Positions 36,900 to 44,867 of a stretch of DNA of 64,000 bases are shown piece by piece. A model generated the notes under the pieces. That model saw nothing but the letters and a program-made list of their open reading frames with translations. It made no database searches and had not been told where the DNA came from. Each line of letters begins with the position of its first letter. Position 1 is the first letter of the stretch. The position numbers were made by a program, and so were the translations under genes. Origin of the DNA: Pseudopedobacter sp038243635 (lineage in GTDB: Bacteria > Bacteroidota > Bacteroidia > Sphingobacteriales > Sphingobacteriaceae); assembly GCA_038243635.1 (NCBI GenBank), contig JBBSQW010000010.1:52421-116420 (forward strand), in the 5' to 3' direction.

Positions 36900-37409
36900 T
36901 TATATCAAGTAAACGCCATCTTCTGCGTATTTCTCGTCAAGAACAACAGATACGTGTTCTTTCAAAACCGTTGAAAGTTCTAAGCCTACAAAATCTGTCG
37001 CTACAGGGAAGTTTTTGTGGCTTCTATCTATTAGTACTACCGAACGTAATTTTTTAAGTGGGATATTTAAAAACACCCCTAAGCCGTAGGCTAAAGTTCT
37101 TCCGCTATTTAAAACATCATCAACTAAAATAATCACCTTGTTTTCACATTCCGTAATCGGAACGTCAATTGATGATTCAAGCTTTGAGCTGTCTTTATTA
37201 AGTTCTAGCTTAACAATTTTAATTTTTAGCGTTGAGATTTTCGACAATATTTTCTCCAGTCTAATTGCCAATCGATACCCGCGAGAAACAACACCAGCTA
37301 AAATAATTTCTTTTTCGTCAAAGTTATCTTCTAATATTTGATAGGCAATTCTGTTTATTTTTTGTTGAATTTGATGTTTGTCTAAAATTAGAATCTTTTT
37401 TGAGCTCAT
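36900..37409 (-). CDS. pyrR: phosphoribosyltransferase (PyrR-like)
   Basis: 169 residues. The PRPP-binding motif VILVDDVLNSGRTL (about 103-116) and the DRSHKNFP flexible-loop region are as in PyrR-type uracil phosphoribosyltransferase/attenuation proteins. GVVSRGYRLA marks the first loop. No pyr genes are adjacent and no attenuator is visible, so RNA-binding regulation is unproven; salvage activity is the safer call. Start ATG at 37409. Confidence 0.78.
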   Translation of the reverse strand: MSSKKILILDKHQIQQKINRIAYQILEDNFDEKEIILAGVVSRGYRLAIRLEKILSKISTLKIKIVKLELNKDSSKLESSIDVPITECENKVIILVDDVLNSGRTLAYGLGVFLNIPLKKLRSVVLIDRSHKNFPVATDFVGLELSTVLKEHVSVVLDEKYAEDGVYLI

Positions 37410-37479
37410 GGTTGTTGTTTATAACGCTAAAATAAATAATTAAAATGGATTTGTGTTTCGATATGTTAAACGTAGATTC

Positions 37480-37665
37480 TTAAACCATAGAGTTCACAAA
37501 GGATACGGAGCTTTTATAAAGGAAAAAAGCGGATGCTTGAAATTTAACAACCCAGCTCAGTGACCTCCGCGTCCTCTGTGGTAAAAAGAAAACACACGAG
37601 ACTCTGTCCACTCTGTGAAAAACCTCCGTGAACTCTGTGGTTAACCTTCGACTCCGATCAGGCTG
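37480..37665. repeat. ACAGAG/CTCTGTG-type inverted repeat element
   Basis: Left end reads AACCATAGAGTTCACAAAGG and the right end CCGTGAACTCTGTGGTTAA, so the outer arms are about 17-base inverted repeats. The inside repeats the words TCTGTG and CCTCCG. Such accessory-gene-free blocks are frequent in Bacteroidota; elsewhere they often flank small genes. No gene remains here. Confidence 0.6.
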
Positions 37666-37670
37666 ATACC

Positions 37671-37704
37671 AAAAAAAGCCTCGATTAAAAATAACCGAGG
37701 CTTT
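37671..37704 (-). terminator. terminator of asnS
   Basis: Stem AAAGCCTCG/CGAGGCTTT; on the minus strand it is followed by TTTTTTT, 24 bases beyond the asnS stop. Confidence 0.78.
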
Positions 37705-37727
37705 CCGTATCAAAATATCTCTACAAT

Positions 37728-39176
37728 TTAAAACTCTGCATTTTTAGGGAATCTTGGGAAAGGAATTACGTCTCTAATGTTCGTCATTCCGGTTACAAAA
37801 AGCACCAATCTTTCAAAGCCTAAACCAAAACCAGCGTGTGGCGCAGTACCAAATCTACGGGTATCTAAATACCAATATAATTCGTCTTGCGGAATATTCA
37901 TTTCGTCCATACGAGTTGTTAATTTATCTAAACGTTCTTCACGTTGAGAACCACCAACCATTTCGCCAATGCCTGGGAACAAAATATCCATCGCTCTAAC
38001 CGTTTTTCTGCCTTGCTCATCAGGTTCATTCATACGCATATAAAATGATTTGATATCGGCAGGATAGTCTGTTAAAATAACAGGCTTTTTAAAATGCTTT
38101 TCTACCAAATAACGCTCATGTTCTGATTGTAAATCCGCACCCCATTCGTCAATTAAATATTTGAATTGCTTCTTCTGATTTGGTTTCGAGCGTTTTAAAA
38201 TCTCAATTGCTTCCGTATAAGTTAAGCGTTCAAAACTGTTTTCTAAACAAAAATTCAGCTTACTCATCAAATCCAAATCGCTTCTTTCTGCTTGAGGTTT
38301 GTTTTTTTCTTCTTCGGACAAGCGAGTAGATAGAAATGCCAATTCATCCGGGCAATGATCTATAGCATACTTAATTACGTATTTTAATAAATCCTCTGCC
38401 AAATTCATATTGTCTTCTAAATCAGCGAAAGCAACTTCCGGTTCAATCATCCAAAATTCGGCAAGGTGACGAGTAGTGTTAGAATTTTCTGCTCTGAAAG
38501 TAGGACCGAAGGTGTAAATTTCGCCCAATGCCATAGCACCTAATTCGCCTTCTAACTGACCAGAAACGGTTAAGTTTGCAGATCTTCCGAAGAAATCTTC
38601 TTTAAAATCTATTGTTCCGTCCTCGTTTTTTGGTGTGTTTTCAAATGGGAGTGTAGTTACGCGGAACATCTCGCCTGCACCTTCTGCATCGGAAGCGGTA
38701 ATGATTGGCGTATGCAGGTAAACAAAACCTTTGTCGTTAAAAAACTGGTGAACTGCAAAAGACAGCGCATTACGCACCTTAAAAATTGCATTGAACGTGT
38801 TTGTTCTGAAACGTAAATGAGCAATTTCTCTTAAAAATTCTAAACTGTGTTTTTTAGGTTGTAACGGAAATTTTTCAGCATCGCTTTCTCCTAAAATTTC
38901 TATAGAGCTTGCTTTAATCTCACAAGTTTGGCCTTTTCCTAAAGATTCCACCAGTTTTCCTGTCGCACTGATGGCAGCACCAGTGTTAACTTTCTTAAGA
39001 ATTTCATCGGGAGTATTTGCAAAATCTACGACGATTTGCAGATTGCTCATGCAAGATCCATCGTTAAGTGCAATAAATTGATTGTTTCTAAAGGTTTTTA
39101 CCCAGCCCATTACGGTGGTTTCTCTATCAAAATCAGTTGAAGAAAGTATATCTTTTATTTTTTCTCTTTTAATCAT
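37728..39176 (-). CDS. asnS: asparaginyl-tRNA synthetase
   Basis: 482-residue class IIb synthetase. N-terminal OB-fold anticodon domain (about 15-105: TVMGWVKTFRNNQFIALNDGS), then the catalytic core with motif 2 (FRAENSNTTRHLAEFWMIEPE) and motif 3 (HAGFGLGFERLVLFVTGMTNIRD). Ends IPFPRFPKNAEF, a classic AsnRS terminus. Upstream lies the repeat-rich region next to nuoD. Confidence 0.96.
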   Translation of the reverse strand: MIKREKIKDILSSTDFDRETTVMGWVKTFRNNQFIALNDGSCMSNLQIVVDFANTPDEILKKVNTGAAISATGKLVESLGKGQTCEIKASSIEILGESDAEKFPLQPKKHSLEFLREIAHLRFRTNTFNAIFKVRNALSFAVHQFFNDKGFVYLHTPIITASDAEGAGEMFRVTTLPFENTPKNEDGTIDFKEDFFGRSANLTVSGQLEGELGAMALGEIYTFGPTFRAENSNTTRHLAEFWMIEPEVAFADLEDNMNLAEDLLKYVIKYAIDHCPDELAFLSTRLSEEEKNKPQAERSDLDLMSKLNFCLENSFERLTYTEAIEILKRSKPNQKKQFKYLIDEWGADLQSEHERYLVEKHFKKPVILTDYPADIKSFYMRMNEPDEQGRKTVRAMDILFPGIGEMVGGSQREERLDKLTTRMDEMNIPQDELYWYLDTRRFGTAPHAGFGLGFERLVLFVTGMTNIRDVIPFPRFPKNAEF

Positions 39177-39189
39177 ATCAGCAAGCTAT

Positions 39190-39457
39190 TTCTTGTGGGC
39201 GCTAAAATACTATTTTTTAGAACAAAGAGCGCTACGCTGTTAGACAAAAGACTGCTTCGCTGAAAGATGAAAGACCGCTTCGCTGAAAGATGTAAAGACG
39301 AAAGATAATTTACTGATTGGAGAGCAAAGACCGCTTCGCTGATAGACACAAGATAAAAGATGATTTGCGAGCTAGAAAAGATTTCAACAGAAGAAAAATT
39401 TATCTTTGTACTCACTACTCACTACTCACTACTCACCACCTAAAACTTACACCTCAA
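39190..39457. repeat. low-complexity element between nuoD and asnS
   Basis: Two unlike halves. 39408-39442: tandem CTCACTACT units, on the nuoD strand (GTGAGTA)n directly after the nuoD TAG stop and TTGAGG. 39224-39349: four copies of a unit close to AGACCGCTTCGCTGAAAGA (about 39224, 39249, 39272 and 39328). No ORF. The GAG-type half matches the left arms of elements A and B, and no four-helix-bundle gene remains. Confidence 0.65.
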
Positions 39458-40663
39458 CTACCTATCCACTTCCCCCAAAACAATATCTAATGACCCAATA
39501 ATAGCGACTAAATCGGCAATCATTACATTTTTAGAGATTTCTGGTAATACAGATAAATTACAGAAACTTGGTCCACGGGATTTAACCCGGAAAGGTTTAT
39601 CAGATCTTCCATCGGCAATAAAGTAAAAGCCAACTTCGCCTTTAGGGTTTTCAGCTCTGATGTAAAAATCTTGCGCTTTTGGAATGATTTTTTTAGGGCA
39701 AAGTGCTCTCGGATCAAATTCTTTAGTGCGTTTATGTTCCTTGTTAAGCTTTTTTACACACTGTTCAATAATTTTTAAAGACTCTTCAATCTCTACAATT
39801 CTTACCTTGTAACGGTTCCAACAATCGCCAATGCTTCCTACTTCTGCTTTGGCATAAGCAACTTCAAAATCCAACTCTGGGTAAACCGAATATTCATCGA
39901 CCCTACGTAAATCATATTTTAAACCGGATCCACGTAACATAGGTCCAGAACAACCATAATTAATGGCGACGTCTAACGGTAAAATACCAATGTTTGCAGT
40001 CCGCGAAATAAAGATTTGATTGTCTGTCAGCAGTTCATTCAATTCCTTCATTTTCGGTTTAAAGTAAGCTACAAATTCGCTGCATCTATCTTCAAAACCT
40101 ACCGGAATATCGTAAAATAAACCGCCAACCCAAATATAATTGTAGAGCATCCGAGCGCCAGAAGCCCACTCCAGCATATTCATGATATGTTCACGATCTC
40201 TAAAGCACCATAAAAAAGGAGTAAAGGCGCCAATATCAATTCCGTAAGTACCAATAGCTATTAAATGAGAGGCAATCCGATTCAGTTCACAAACTAATAC
40301 TCGAATGTATTCTACCCGTTTCGGAATGTCGTTTTCAATTCCCAACATTTTTTCAACACCCATCACATAAGCGTGATTGTTGTTCATGGATGCGAGATAA
40401 TCCATCCGATCCGTATAGGGGATAATCTGAGCGTAGTTAAGCGCTTCACCATGTTTTTCAAAACAACGGTGCAAGTAACCAATATGTGGAATTACCTCTT
40501 TAACGATTTCGCCATCGGTAATCAGTTCTAAACGTAAAACACCGTGAGTACTTGGGTGTTGCGGACCAAGGTTTAAAACCATTTCTTCCGCAGCAACCGC
40601 TTTTATTTTGTTTTGATAGGCAATTAAGCCATCCTGATATTTATGCGATAAGGTATTTTGCAA
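39458..40663 (-). CDS. nuoD: NADH-quinone oxidoreductase subunit D
   Basis: 401 residues, full length. Conserved GPQHPSTHGVLRLEL near the start, EALNYAQIIPYTDRMDYLA, and the C-terminal FCNLSVLPEISKNVMIADLVAIIGSLDIVLGEVDR-like end (shown here in part) define the 49-kDa subunit, which lines the quinone pocket. It follows nuoC by three bases. The other twelve nuo genes are not in the window: transcription runs pdxH, nuoC, nuoD, then repeats. Stop codon TAG abuts a TGAG-rich arm. Confidence 0.95.
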   Translation of the reverse strand: MQNTLSHKYQDGLIAYQNKIKAVAAEEMVLNLGPQHPSTHGVLRLELITDGEIVKEVIPHIGYLHRCFEKHGEALNYAQIIPYTDRMDYLASMNNNHAYVMGVEKMLGIENDIPKRVEYIRVLVCELNRIASHLIAIGTYGIDIGAFTPFLWCFRDREHIMNMLEWASGARMLYNYIWVGGLFYDIPVGFEDRCSEFVAYFKPKMKELNELLTDNQIFISRTANIGILPLDVAINYGCSGPMLRGSGLKYDLRRVDEYSVYPELDFEVAYAKAEVGSIGDCWNRYKVRIVEIEESLKIIEQCVKKLNKEHKRTKEFDPRALCPKKIIPKAQDFYIRAENPKGEVGFYFIADGRSDKPFRVKSRGPSFCNLSVLPEISKNVMIADLVAIIGSLDIVLGEVDR

Positions 40664-40666
40664 AGC

Positions 40667-41167
40667 CTATAAATCAATTTTAATGTTGTGGTAATTTTCT
40701 GCGGTTTTGTAATCTTTTCTTAAAGGGAAACCGTCCCAGTCATCGGGCAAAAGAATTCTTCTTAAATCGGGATGATTTTCAAAATAGATACCCAGCATAT
40801 CAAAAGCTTCCCGCTCATGCCATTCCGCGGTTTTATAAACAGCGCTTATGCTTTTAAAAGAGGGTAGGTTTTCTTCATCACGATTGTTGTCTGTAATAAC
40901 TTTTAAAACTAACGTATGGTTTTTGATGATGGAACTTAAGTGGTAAACCACGCCAAATTGTTGTTGCTCCACACCATAATCTACTCCGCTTAGGCAGGAT
41001 AAAAAATCAAACCAAGTTTGTGGATGATCTCTTAAAAATAAACAAACATCATCAATTAGTTCTGCTTTGATAATTAATGTCGGTTGTTTTTGGTTGGCTT
41101 CTTCAGCAACAATTACATCGTTGCCAAATTTTTCAATTAAAAGCTGTTTAACTAGGTCAAAAATCAT
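40667..41167 (-). CDS. nuoC: NADH-quinone oxidoreductase subunit C
   Basis: 166 residues, the length of the 30-kDa subunit. The tail shows the family's EREAFDMLGIYFENHPDLRR signature, followed by DDWDGFPLRKDY. It overlaps pdxH by four bases. With nuoD it forms the connecting module of complex I; its membrane and flavin modules must be encoded elsewhere. Confidence 0.93.
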   Translation of the reverse strand: MIFDLVKQLLIEKFGNDVIVAEEANQKQPTLIIKAELIDDVCLFLRDHPQTWFDFLSCLSGVDYGVEQQQFGVVYHLSSIIKNHTLVLKVITDNNRDEENLPSFKSISAVYKTAEWHEREAFDMLGIYFENHPDLRRILLPDDWDGFPLRKDYKTAENYHNIKIDL

Positions 41168-41817
41168 GGAGACAAACGTTCAAATTTCCAACTTTGTGAT
41201 TTATCTTGAACATATATAATACGATCATGCAATCTGCTACGTCTACCTTGCCAAAATTCAATTCTATTTGGAATTACGCGATAGCCACCCCAGTGTGCTG
41301 GTTTTTCAACTTCTTTGTCTACGTATTTTTCAGTAAGCGATTCTAATTTATCTTCCAAAACTTTGCGGTTGGGAATAGTTTCGCTTTGCGCCGAAGTTAA
41401 AGCCCCTAATTGGCTGGCTCGTGGGCGAGTTTTAAAGTATTCGGCAGACTCATCATCACTTACTCGTTCAACAACGCCTTCAATCCTCACTTGTCTTTCT
41501 AAATCGGCCCAAAAAAACACCAATGCCGCATAAGGGCTTTCGGCTATTTCTTTACCTTTCTGACTGTTGTAATTGGTGTAAAAAACGAAGCCTTCTTCTG
41601 TAAATTCTTTTAACAATACAATTCTTGCGGACGGAATTCCATTTGCTTTTGATGTGGCTAAGGTCATTGCGTTTGGTTCTACAACCTTGGCGTTGAGTGC
41701 TTCCTGAAACCATTTTTCAAACTGATTGTATGGGTTTTGATCTATATCTTCCTCGTTTAATGAAGCTGAACGGTAGTCTAGACGTAGGTTTTGGATGGCT
41801 GTTTTTTCGATGCTCAT
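41164..41817 (-). CDS. pdxH: pyridoxamine 5'-phosphate oxidase
   Basis: About 217 residues from ATG 41817 (MSIEKTAIQ). FMN-binding split-barrel with the signatures EEGFVFYTNYNSQKGKEI, ALVFFWADLERQVRIEG and, near the end, FWQGRRSRLHDRI. Oxidises pyridoxamine or pyridoxine phosphate to PLP. Placed directly before nuoC with a four-base overlap, an unexpected partner for complex I genes. Confidence 0.95.
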   Translation of the reverse strand: MSIEKTAIQNLRLDYRSASLNEEDIDQNPYNQFEKWFQEALNAKVVEPNAMTLATSKANGIPSARIVLLKEFTEEGFVFYTNYNSQKGKEIAESPYAALVFFWADLERQVRIEGVVERVSDDESAEYFKTRPRASQLGALTSAQSETIPNRKVLEDKLESLTEKYVDKEVEKPAHWGGYRVIPNRIEFWQGRRSRLHDRIIYVQDKSQSWKFERLSP

Positions 41818-41896
41818 GATATGCAAACTTAATCATTGTAAAAGTGATTTTAATAGTAAAGCGGAAATTAATAGCTTGATTGGTCTTTAATTACTT

Positions 41897-41904
41897 TATA
41901 TTTG
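41897..41904 (+). promoter_or_regulatory. -7 element before the DUF4834-like gene
   Basis: TATATTTG, 20 bases before the start codon. Confidence 0.45.
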
Positions 41905-41924
41905 AATGAAAAGCTAAAATAACT

Positions 41925-42431
41925 ATGAAGGGATTAATAATAGCCTTTATCATTATCGGTTTTCTTTACAGAGCCTATAAAAACTTTATGAAGGAATCTG
42001 AACAGGCGGCGCAACGAGCTAAGGATGCAGAAGCAAATCAGAAAGCCACTCAACAGGCTAAAACTGTAACCTATCGAAAAACTCCTGCTTTCGAACGTCA
42101 GGTGGAACAACCTTCATTTGAAACTGCTTATGACAAAGCTGTAACGCAAGAATACGAGCCTGTTCTATCTTTTGACGATAATAAGCAAGATTATTTTAAA
42201 GAAAGAGCCAGAGCAAAGCAGCAAAGAGATTCGGATTCTTTAAAGAAAATTCCTGTTTTGGAGTATTACAACCCAGAAGTTCCGGCAGAAGAAGTGATTA
42301 TGGGTAGACGCATCCATCAACCACATCATCACGGGATTAAAATCCAGAAAACAGAAAAGCATTTAGCTGCTGATTTTAATATGAGACAGGCTTTAATTTA
42401 CGATGCAATTTTAAGAAGGCCGGAATATTAA
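41925..42431 (+). CDS. DUF4834-type small membrane-anchored protein
   Basis: 168 residues. A single N-terminal TM helix (GLIIAFIIIGFLYRAY) with positive residues directly after it, then a Glu/Gln/Lys-rich linker and a conserved-looking C-terminal block (LAADFNMRQALIYDAILRRPEY). It should face the cytoplasm with its tail. Function unknown. Located before rplU and read separately, since rplU has its own promoter. Confidence 0.72.
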   Translation: MKGLIIAFIIIGFLYRAYKNFMKESEQAAQRAKDAEANQKATQQAKTVTYRKTPAFERQVEQPSFETAYDKAVTQEYEPVLSFDDNKQDYFKERARAKQQRDSDSLKKIPVLEYYNPEVPAEEVIMGRRIHQPHHHGIKIQKTEKHLAADFNMRQALIYDAILRRPEY

Positions 42432-42467
42432 GCGTTTTAGTAACTGCTTTTTTATTCTAATCTGGTG

Positions 42468-42498
42468 TTTGTTTAAGAAAATATAATTTCTATATTTG
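42468..42498 (+). promoter_or_regulatory. full Bacteroidota promoter of rplU-rpmA
   Basis: TTTG at 42468-42471, a 19-base spacer, then TATATTTG at 42491-42498: both elements of the phylum's vegetative promoter are present 34 bases before the rplU start. The best complete match in the window. Confidence 0.7.
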
Positions 42499-42531
42499 CA
42501 CCTCATTTTAAATCACATAAATTAATTAATA

Positions 42532-42843
42532 ATGTACGCAATAGTAAATATAGCAGGGCAGCAATTCAAAGTTGCAAAAGACCAGCATCTTTTTGTACAC
42601 AGATTACAAGGAGAAGAAGGCGCTAGTATTGAATTTGACAATGTTTTATTAGTAGCTAATGACGGCAAATTTACCGTAGGTACGCCTGCAGTAAAAGGAG
42701 CGAAGGTTTCTGCTAAAATCGTGTCTCATTTAAAAGGCGATAAAGTAATTGTTTTCCACAAGAAAAGAAGAAAAGGTTACAAAAAGAGAAACGGTCACCG
42801 TCAATCTTTTACCAAAATACAGATCGATAGTATCTCAATTTAA
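42532..42843 (+). CDS. rplU: 50S ribosomal protein L21
   Basis: 103 residues. MYAIVNIAGQQFKV at the start and FHKKRRKGYKKRNGHRQ near the end are the canonical L21 segments. First gene of the rplU-rpmA pair, 48 bases before rpmA. Confidence 0.97.
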   Translation: MYAIVNIAGQQFKVAKDQHLFVHRLQGEEGASIEFDNVLLVANDGKFTVGTPAVKGAKVSAKIVSHLKGDKVIVFHKKRRKGYKKRNGHRQSFTKIQIDSISI

Positions 42844-42891
42844 TTTTAACCACGCATTAGCTTTTTTGAAAGCTAAAAGATATAAAAAACT

Positions 42892-43365
42892 ATGGCACAT
42901 AAAAAAGGAGCCGGTAGCTCGAATAACGGTAGAGAATCGCATAGCAAGCGTTTAGGTATCAAGATCTACGGTGGACAAGCTGCAATTGCAGGAAACATCA
43001 TCGTTCGTCAACGTGGTACTAAGCACCATCCAGATAAAAATGTTGGAATGGGTAAAGACCATACGCTACATGCATTAGTAGACGGTAAAGTTTTATTCAG
43101 AAAGAAAGCAGATAACAAATCTTACGTATCTATTGTTCCTTTTGACTTTTCTGCACCAGTTGTTTTGGAAGACAAGCCAGCAAAAGCAGTAGTTGCGAAA
43201 CCAGTTGCTAAAAAAGTACCAGCAGAGAAGGAAGTTGCTAAAAATGAAGTTGTAGCAGAGGCGAAAGCCGAACCTACAATTGAAGCCAAAGCAGATGAAA
43301 CAGAAGAGAAAAAAGCACCAGCAAAGAAAGTAGCAGCTAAGAAAGCTGACGACGCAGCTGAGTAA
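42892..43365 (+). CDS. rpmA: 50S ribosomal protein L27 with an extended Lys/Ala tail
   Basis: 157 residues. Residues 1-85 are normal L27 (MAHKKGAGSSNNGRES, KIYGGQ, RQRGTKHHPDKNVGMGKDHTL). About 65 extra residues follow, built from Ala, Lys, Glu, Pro and Val (AVVAKPVAKK, EEKKAPAKKV) and probably disordered. Most L27 proteins stop at about 85-90 residues. No N-terminal extension needs cleavage. The tail's role is unknown. Confidence 0.95.
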   Translation: MAHKKGAGSSNNGRESHSKRLGIKIYGGQAAIAGNIIVRQRGTKHHPDKNVGMGKDHTLHALVDGKVLFRKKADNKSYVSIVPFDFSAPVVLEDKPAKAVVAKPVAKKVPAEKEVAKNEVVAEAKAEPTIEAKADETEEKKAPAKKVAAKKADDAAE

Positions 43366-43386
43366 TTTTTAAGGTCATAAAATACG

Positions 43387-43417
43387 AGCCTCGATTGTAA
43401 AATCGGGGCTTTTCGTT
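43387..43417 (+). terminator. terminator of rplU-rpmA
   Basis: AGCCTCGAT/ATCGGGGCT stem (one G-U) followed by TTTTCGTTTT. Confidence 0.75.
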
Positions 43418-43439
43418 TTGAGGCTTTTTTGGTTGATGT

Positions 43440-43785
43440 AATCCGCTTTTGGTTTGTTAACTAATTCACATCAAATTCGTTATCCCGACTACGTTATTCA
43501 AATTTCATTGTTTTATCCCGTTATTCGGGCTCCTTCGTCCTCGCTCCTTTAACCCGAGATCGTTATGCCGAATCTGTGGTTTCATCCTTCATTCTTTATC
43601 TTGGCTTCGTTATTCCGATTTTTAATCCCGTTATTCCAACTCCATTACACGATCTCCGTTATTGTGATTCTGTCATTTCGACTCCGTCATGTTGACGATA
43701 AGAAACACCTCAAGAGTAAGGTTAACATTCTGCGCAGACGTTTTAGATACGATATTTTGTTGTCGTTCAAAATGACGGAATTCTA
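43440..43785. repeat. CGTTATTCC-rich intergenic repeat block
   Basis: Words such as CGTTATCCCGAC, CCCGTTATTCGGGC, CGTTATTCCGA and CCCGTTATTCCAAC recur about every 30-60 bases. The right part has GTCATTTCGAC facing GTCGTTCAAAATGAC, a short mirrored pair. An open frame across it is a by-product of the repeat. It separates rpmA from the convergent MBL hydrolase gene. Confidence 0.55.
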
Positions 43786-43790
43786 GAACT

Positions 43791-44864
43791 TTAATTTCGC
43801 CACCATTTTATCGTCTTATTTTCCTGTTCAAACACTAAAACTTCTCCGATTTGCGGAGTAAACACTTTTTGTTTTCCATCAGCATTAGCAGTAAGCAATC
43901 GCTCAACAGGTTCTATCCATGGGTGGGTTGCTAAAGTGAACTTTCCCCAGTGTACAGGCAAAAGTGCAGAAGCGTTTAAATCTTTACTGGCTTGCAAGGT
44001 TTGTTCCGGCAACATGTGGATTAAATTCCAGTATTTGTTGTACTGTCCACATTCTAGAATCGCTAAGTCAAACGGACCATGTTGCTTTCCTATTTCCTTA
44101 AAATGAACATCGTAACCTGAATCGCCGCCTAGATAAATATTCGAATTAGATGTCTTAACTGCAAAAGAACTCCAAAGCGTTTGCCCACGTTTAAACTTTC
44201 GGCCCGAGAAATGCCTAGCTGGCAAACAAGTAAATTCAAAACCACCAATCATGGTAATCTCGTTCCAATTCAAAGCAGTGGTTTGTGTTGTTTGGTATCC
44301 CCATAATTTTAAATGTTCGGCCACACCCTTAGCTGTAATTACATTTTTTACTTTGGGTTTTAATTCACAAACTGCTTTATAATCTAGGTGGTCGTAATGG
44401 TCATGCGTAATAATCAAAAAATCTATTTCTGGAAAGTCTTTTGGCGTATAATGATAAGACATAGGATAAGGCTTTCCGAAAAAGCCAAACGGCGAAGCTT
44501 CGTGGAAAACCGGATCTACCAAAATGCGCCTCTCATCTAAAATCATAAAGTACGAAGAATGCCCGAACCATACCAAGCAATTCTCTGAAAGTGGTAAAGT
44601 GTTAAGGTCTGTCTTCACCACTTCAATTGCTTTAGCAGGATTTACGCTTTTAGGTCGGTTAAGCATTTTCGTTATCACCTTCCAATAGCTGCCGTTTTCT
44701 GTTAACATTGGCGTGGCAATTTGGTTCATGAAACTTCCGTTATAAAAATTCGGTAAATCGTCTAAAGCATTTTTCTTTGGTTCAGCCCCAAAAACAGTTT
44801 TATTTAGGAAACTAAAGACCACGAAAAAAATCAACGCAAGTAATAATCCAGTGTAAATTAACAT
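43791..44864 (-). CDS. MBL-fold hydrolase (NAPE-PLD/UlaG-like)
   Basis: 357 residues. A TM helix at 3-20 anchors the protein in the membrane; the metallo-beta-lactamase motif H154-x-H156-x-D158-H159 (THDHYDHLD) and later LPARHFSGRKF, GGDSGYD and LLPVHWGKF give the two-zinc site. The order and the RxxxRxQxLW-like segment (RGQTLWSSFAV) match N-acyl phosphatidylethanolamine phospholipase D-type enzymes, but the substrate is unknown. Four bases from the next gene upstream, so co-transcribed. Confidence 0.88.
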   Translation of the reverse strand: MLIYTGLLLALIFFVVFSFLNKTVFGAEPKKNALDDLPNFYNGSFMNQIATPMLTENGSYWKVITKMLNRPKSVNPAKAIEVVKTDLNTLPLSENCLVWFGHSSYFMILDERRILVDPVFHEASPFGFFGKPYPMSYHYTPKDFPEIDFLIITHDHYDHLDYKAVCELKPKVKNVITAKGVAEHLKLWGYQTTQTTALNWNEITMIGGFEFTCLPARHFSGRKFKRGQTLWSSFAVKTSNSNIYLGGDSGYDVHFKEIGKQHGPFDLAILECGQYNKYWNLIHMLPEQTLQASKDLNASALLPVHWGKFTLATHPWIEPVERLLTANADGKQKVFTPQIGEVLVFEQENKTIKWWRN

Positions 44865-44867
44865 CGC

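Noticed and set aside
37480..37713. 77-codon minus-strand ORF
   Set aside because: It lies in the ACAGAG-type repeat block; its translation merely reflects the repeat words.
39224..39445. CRISPR array
   Set aside because: The repeated units are short, imperfect and unevenly spaced, without unique spacers of constant length, and there are no cas genes.
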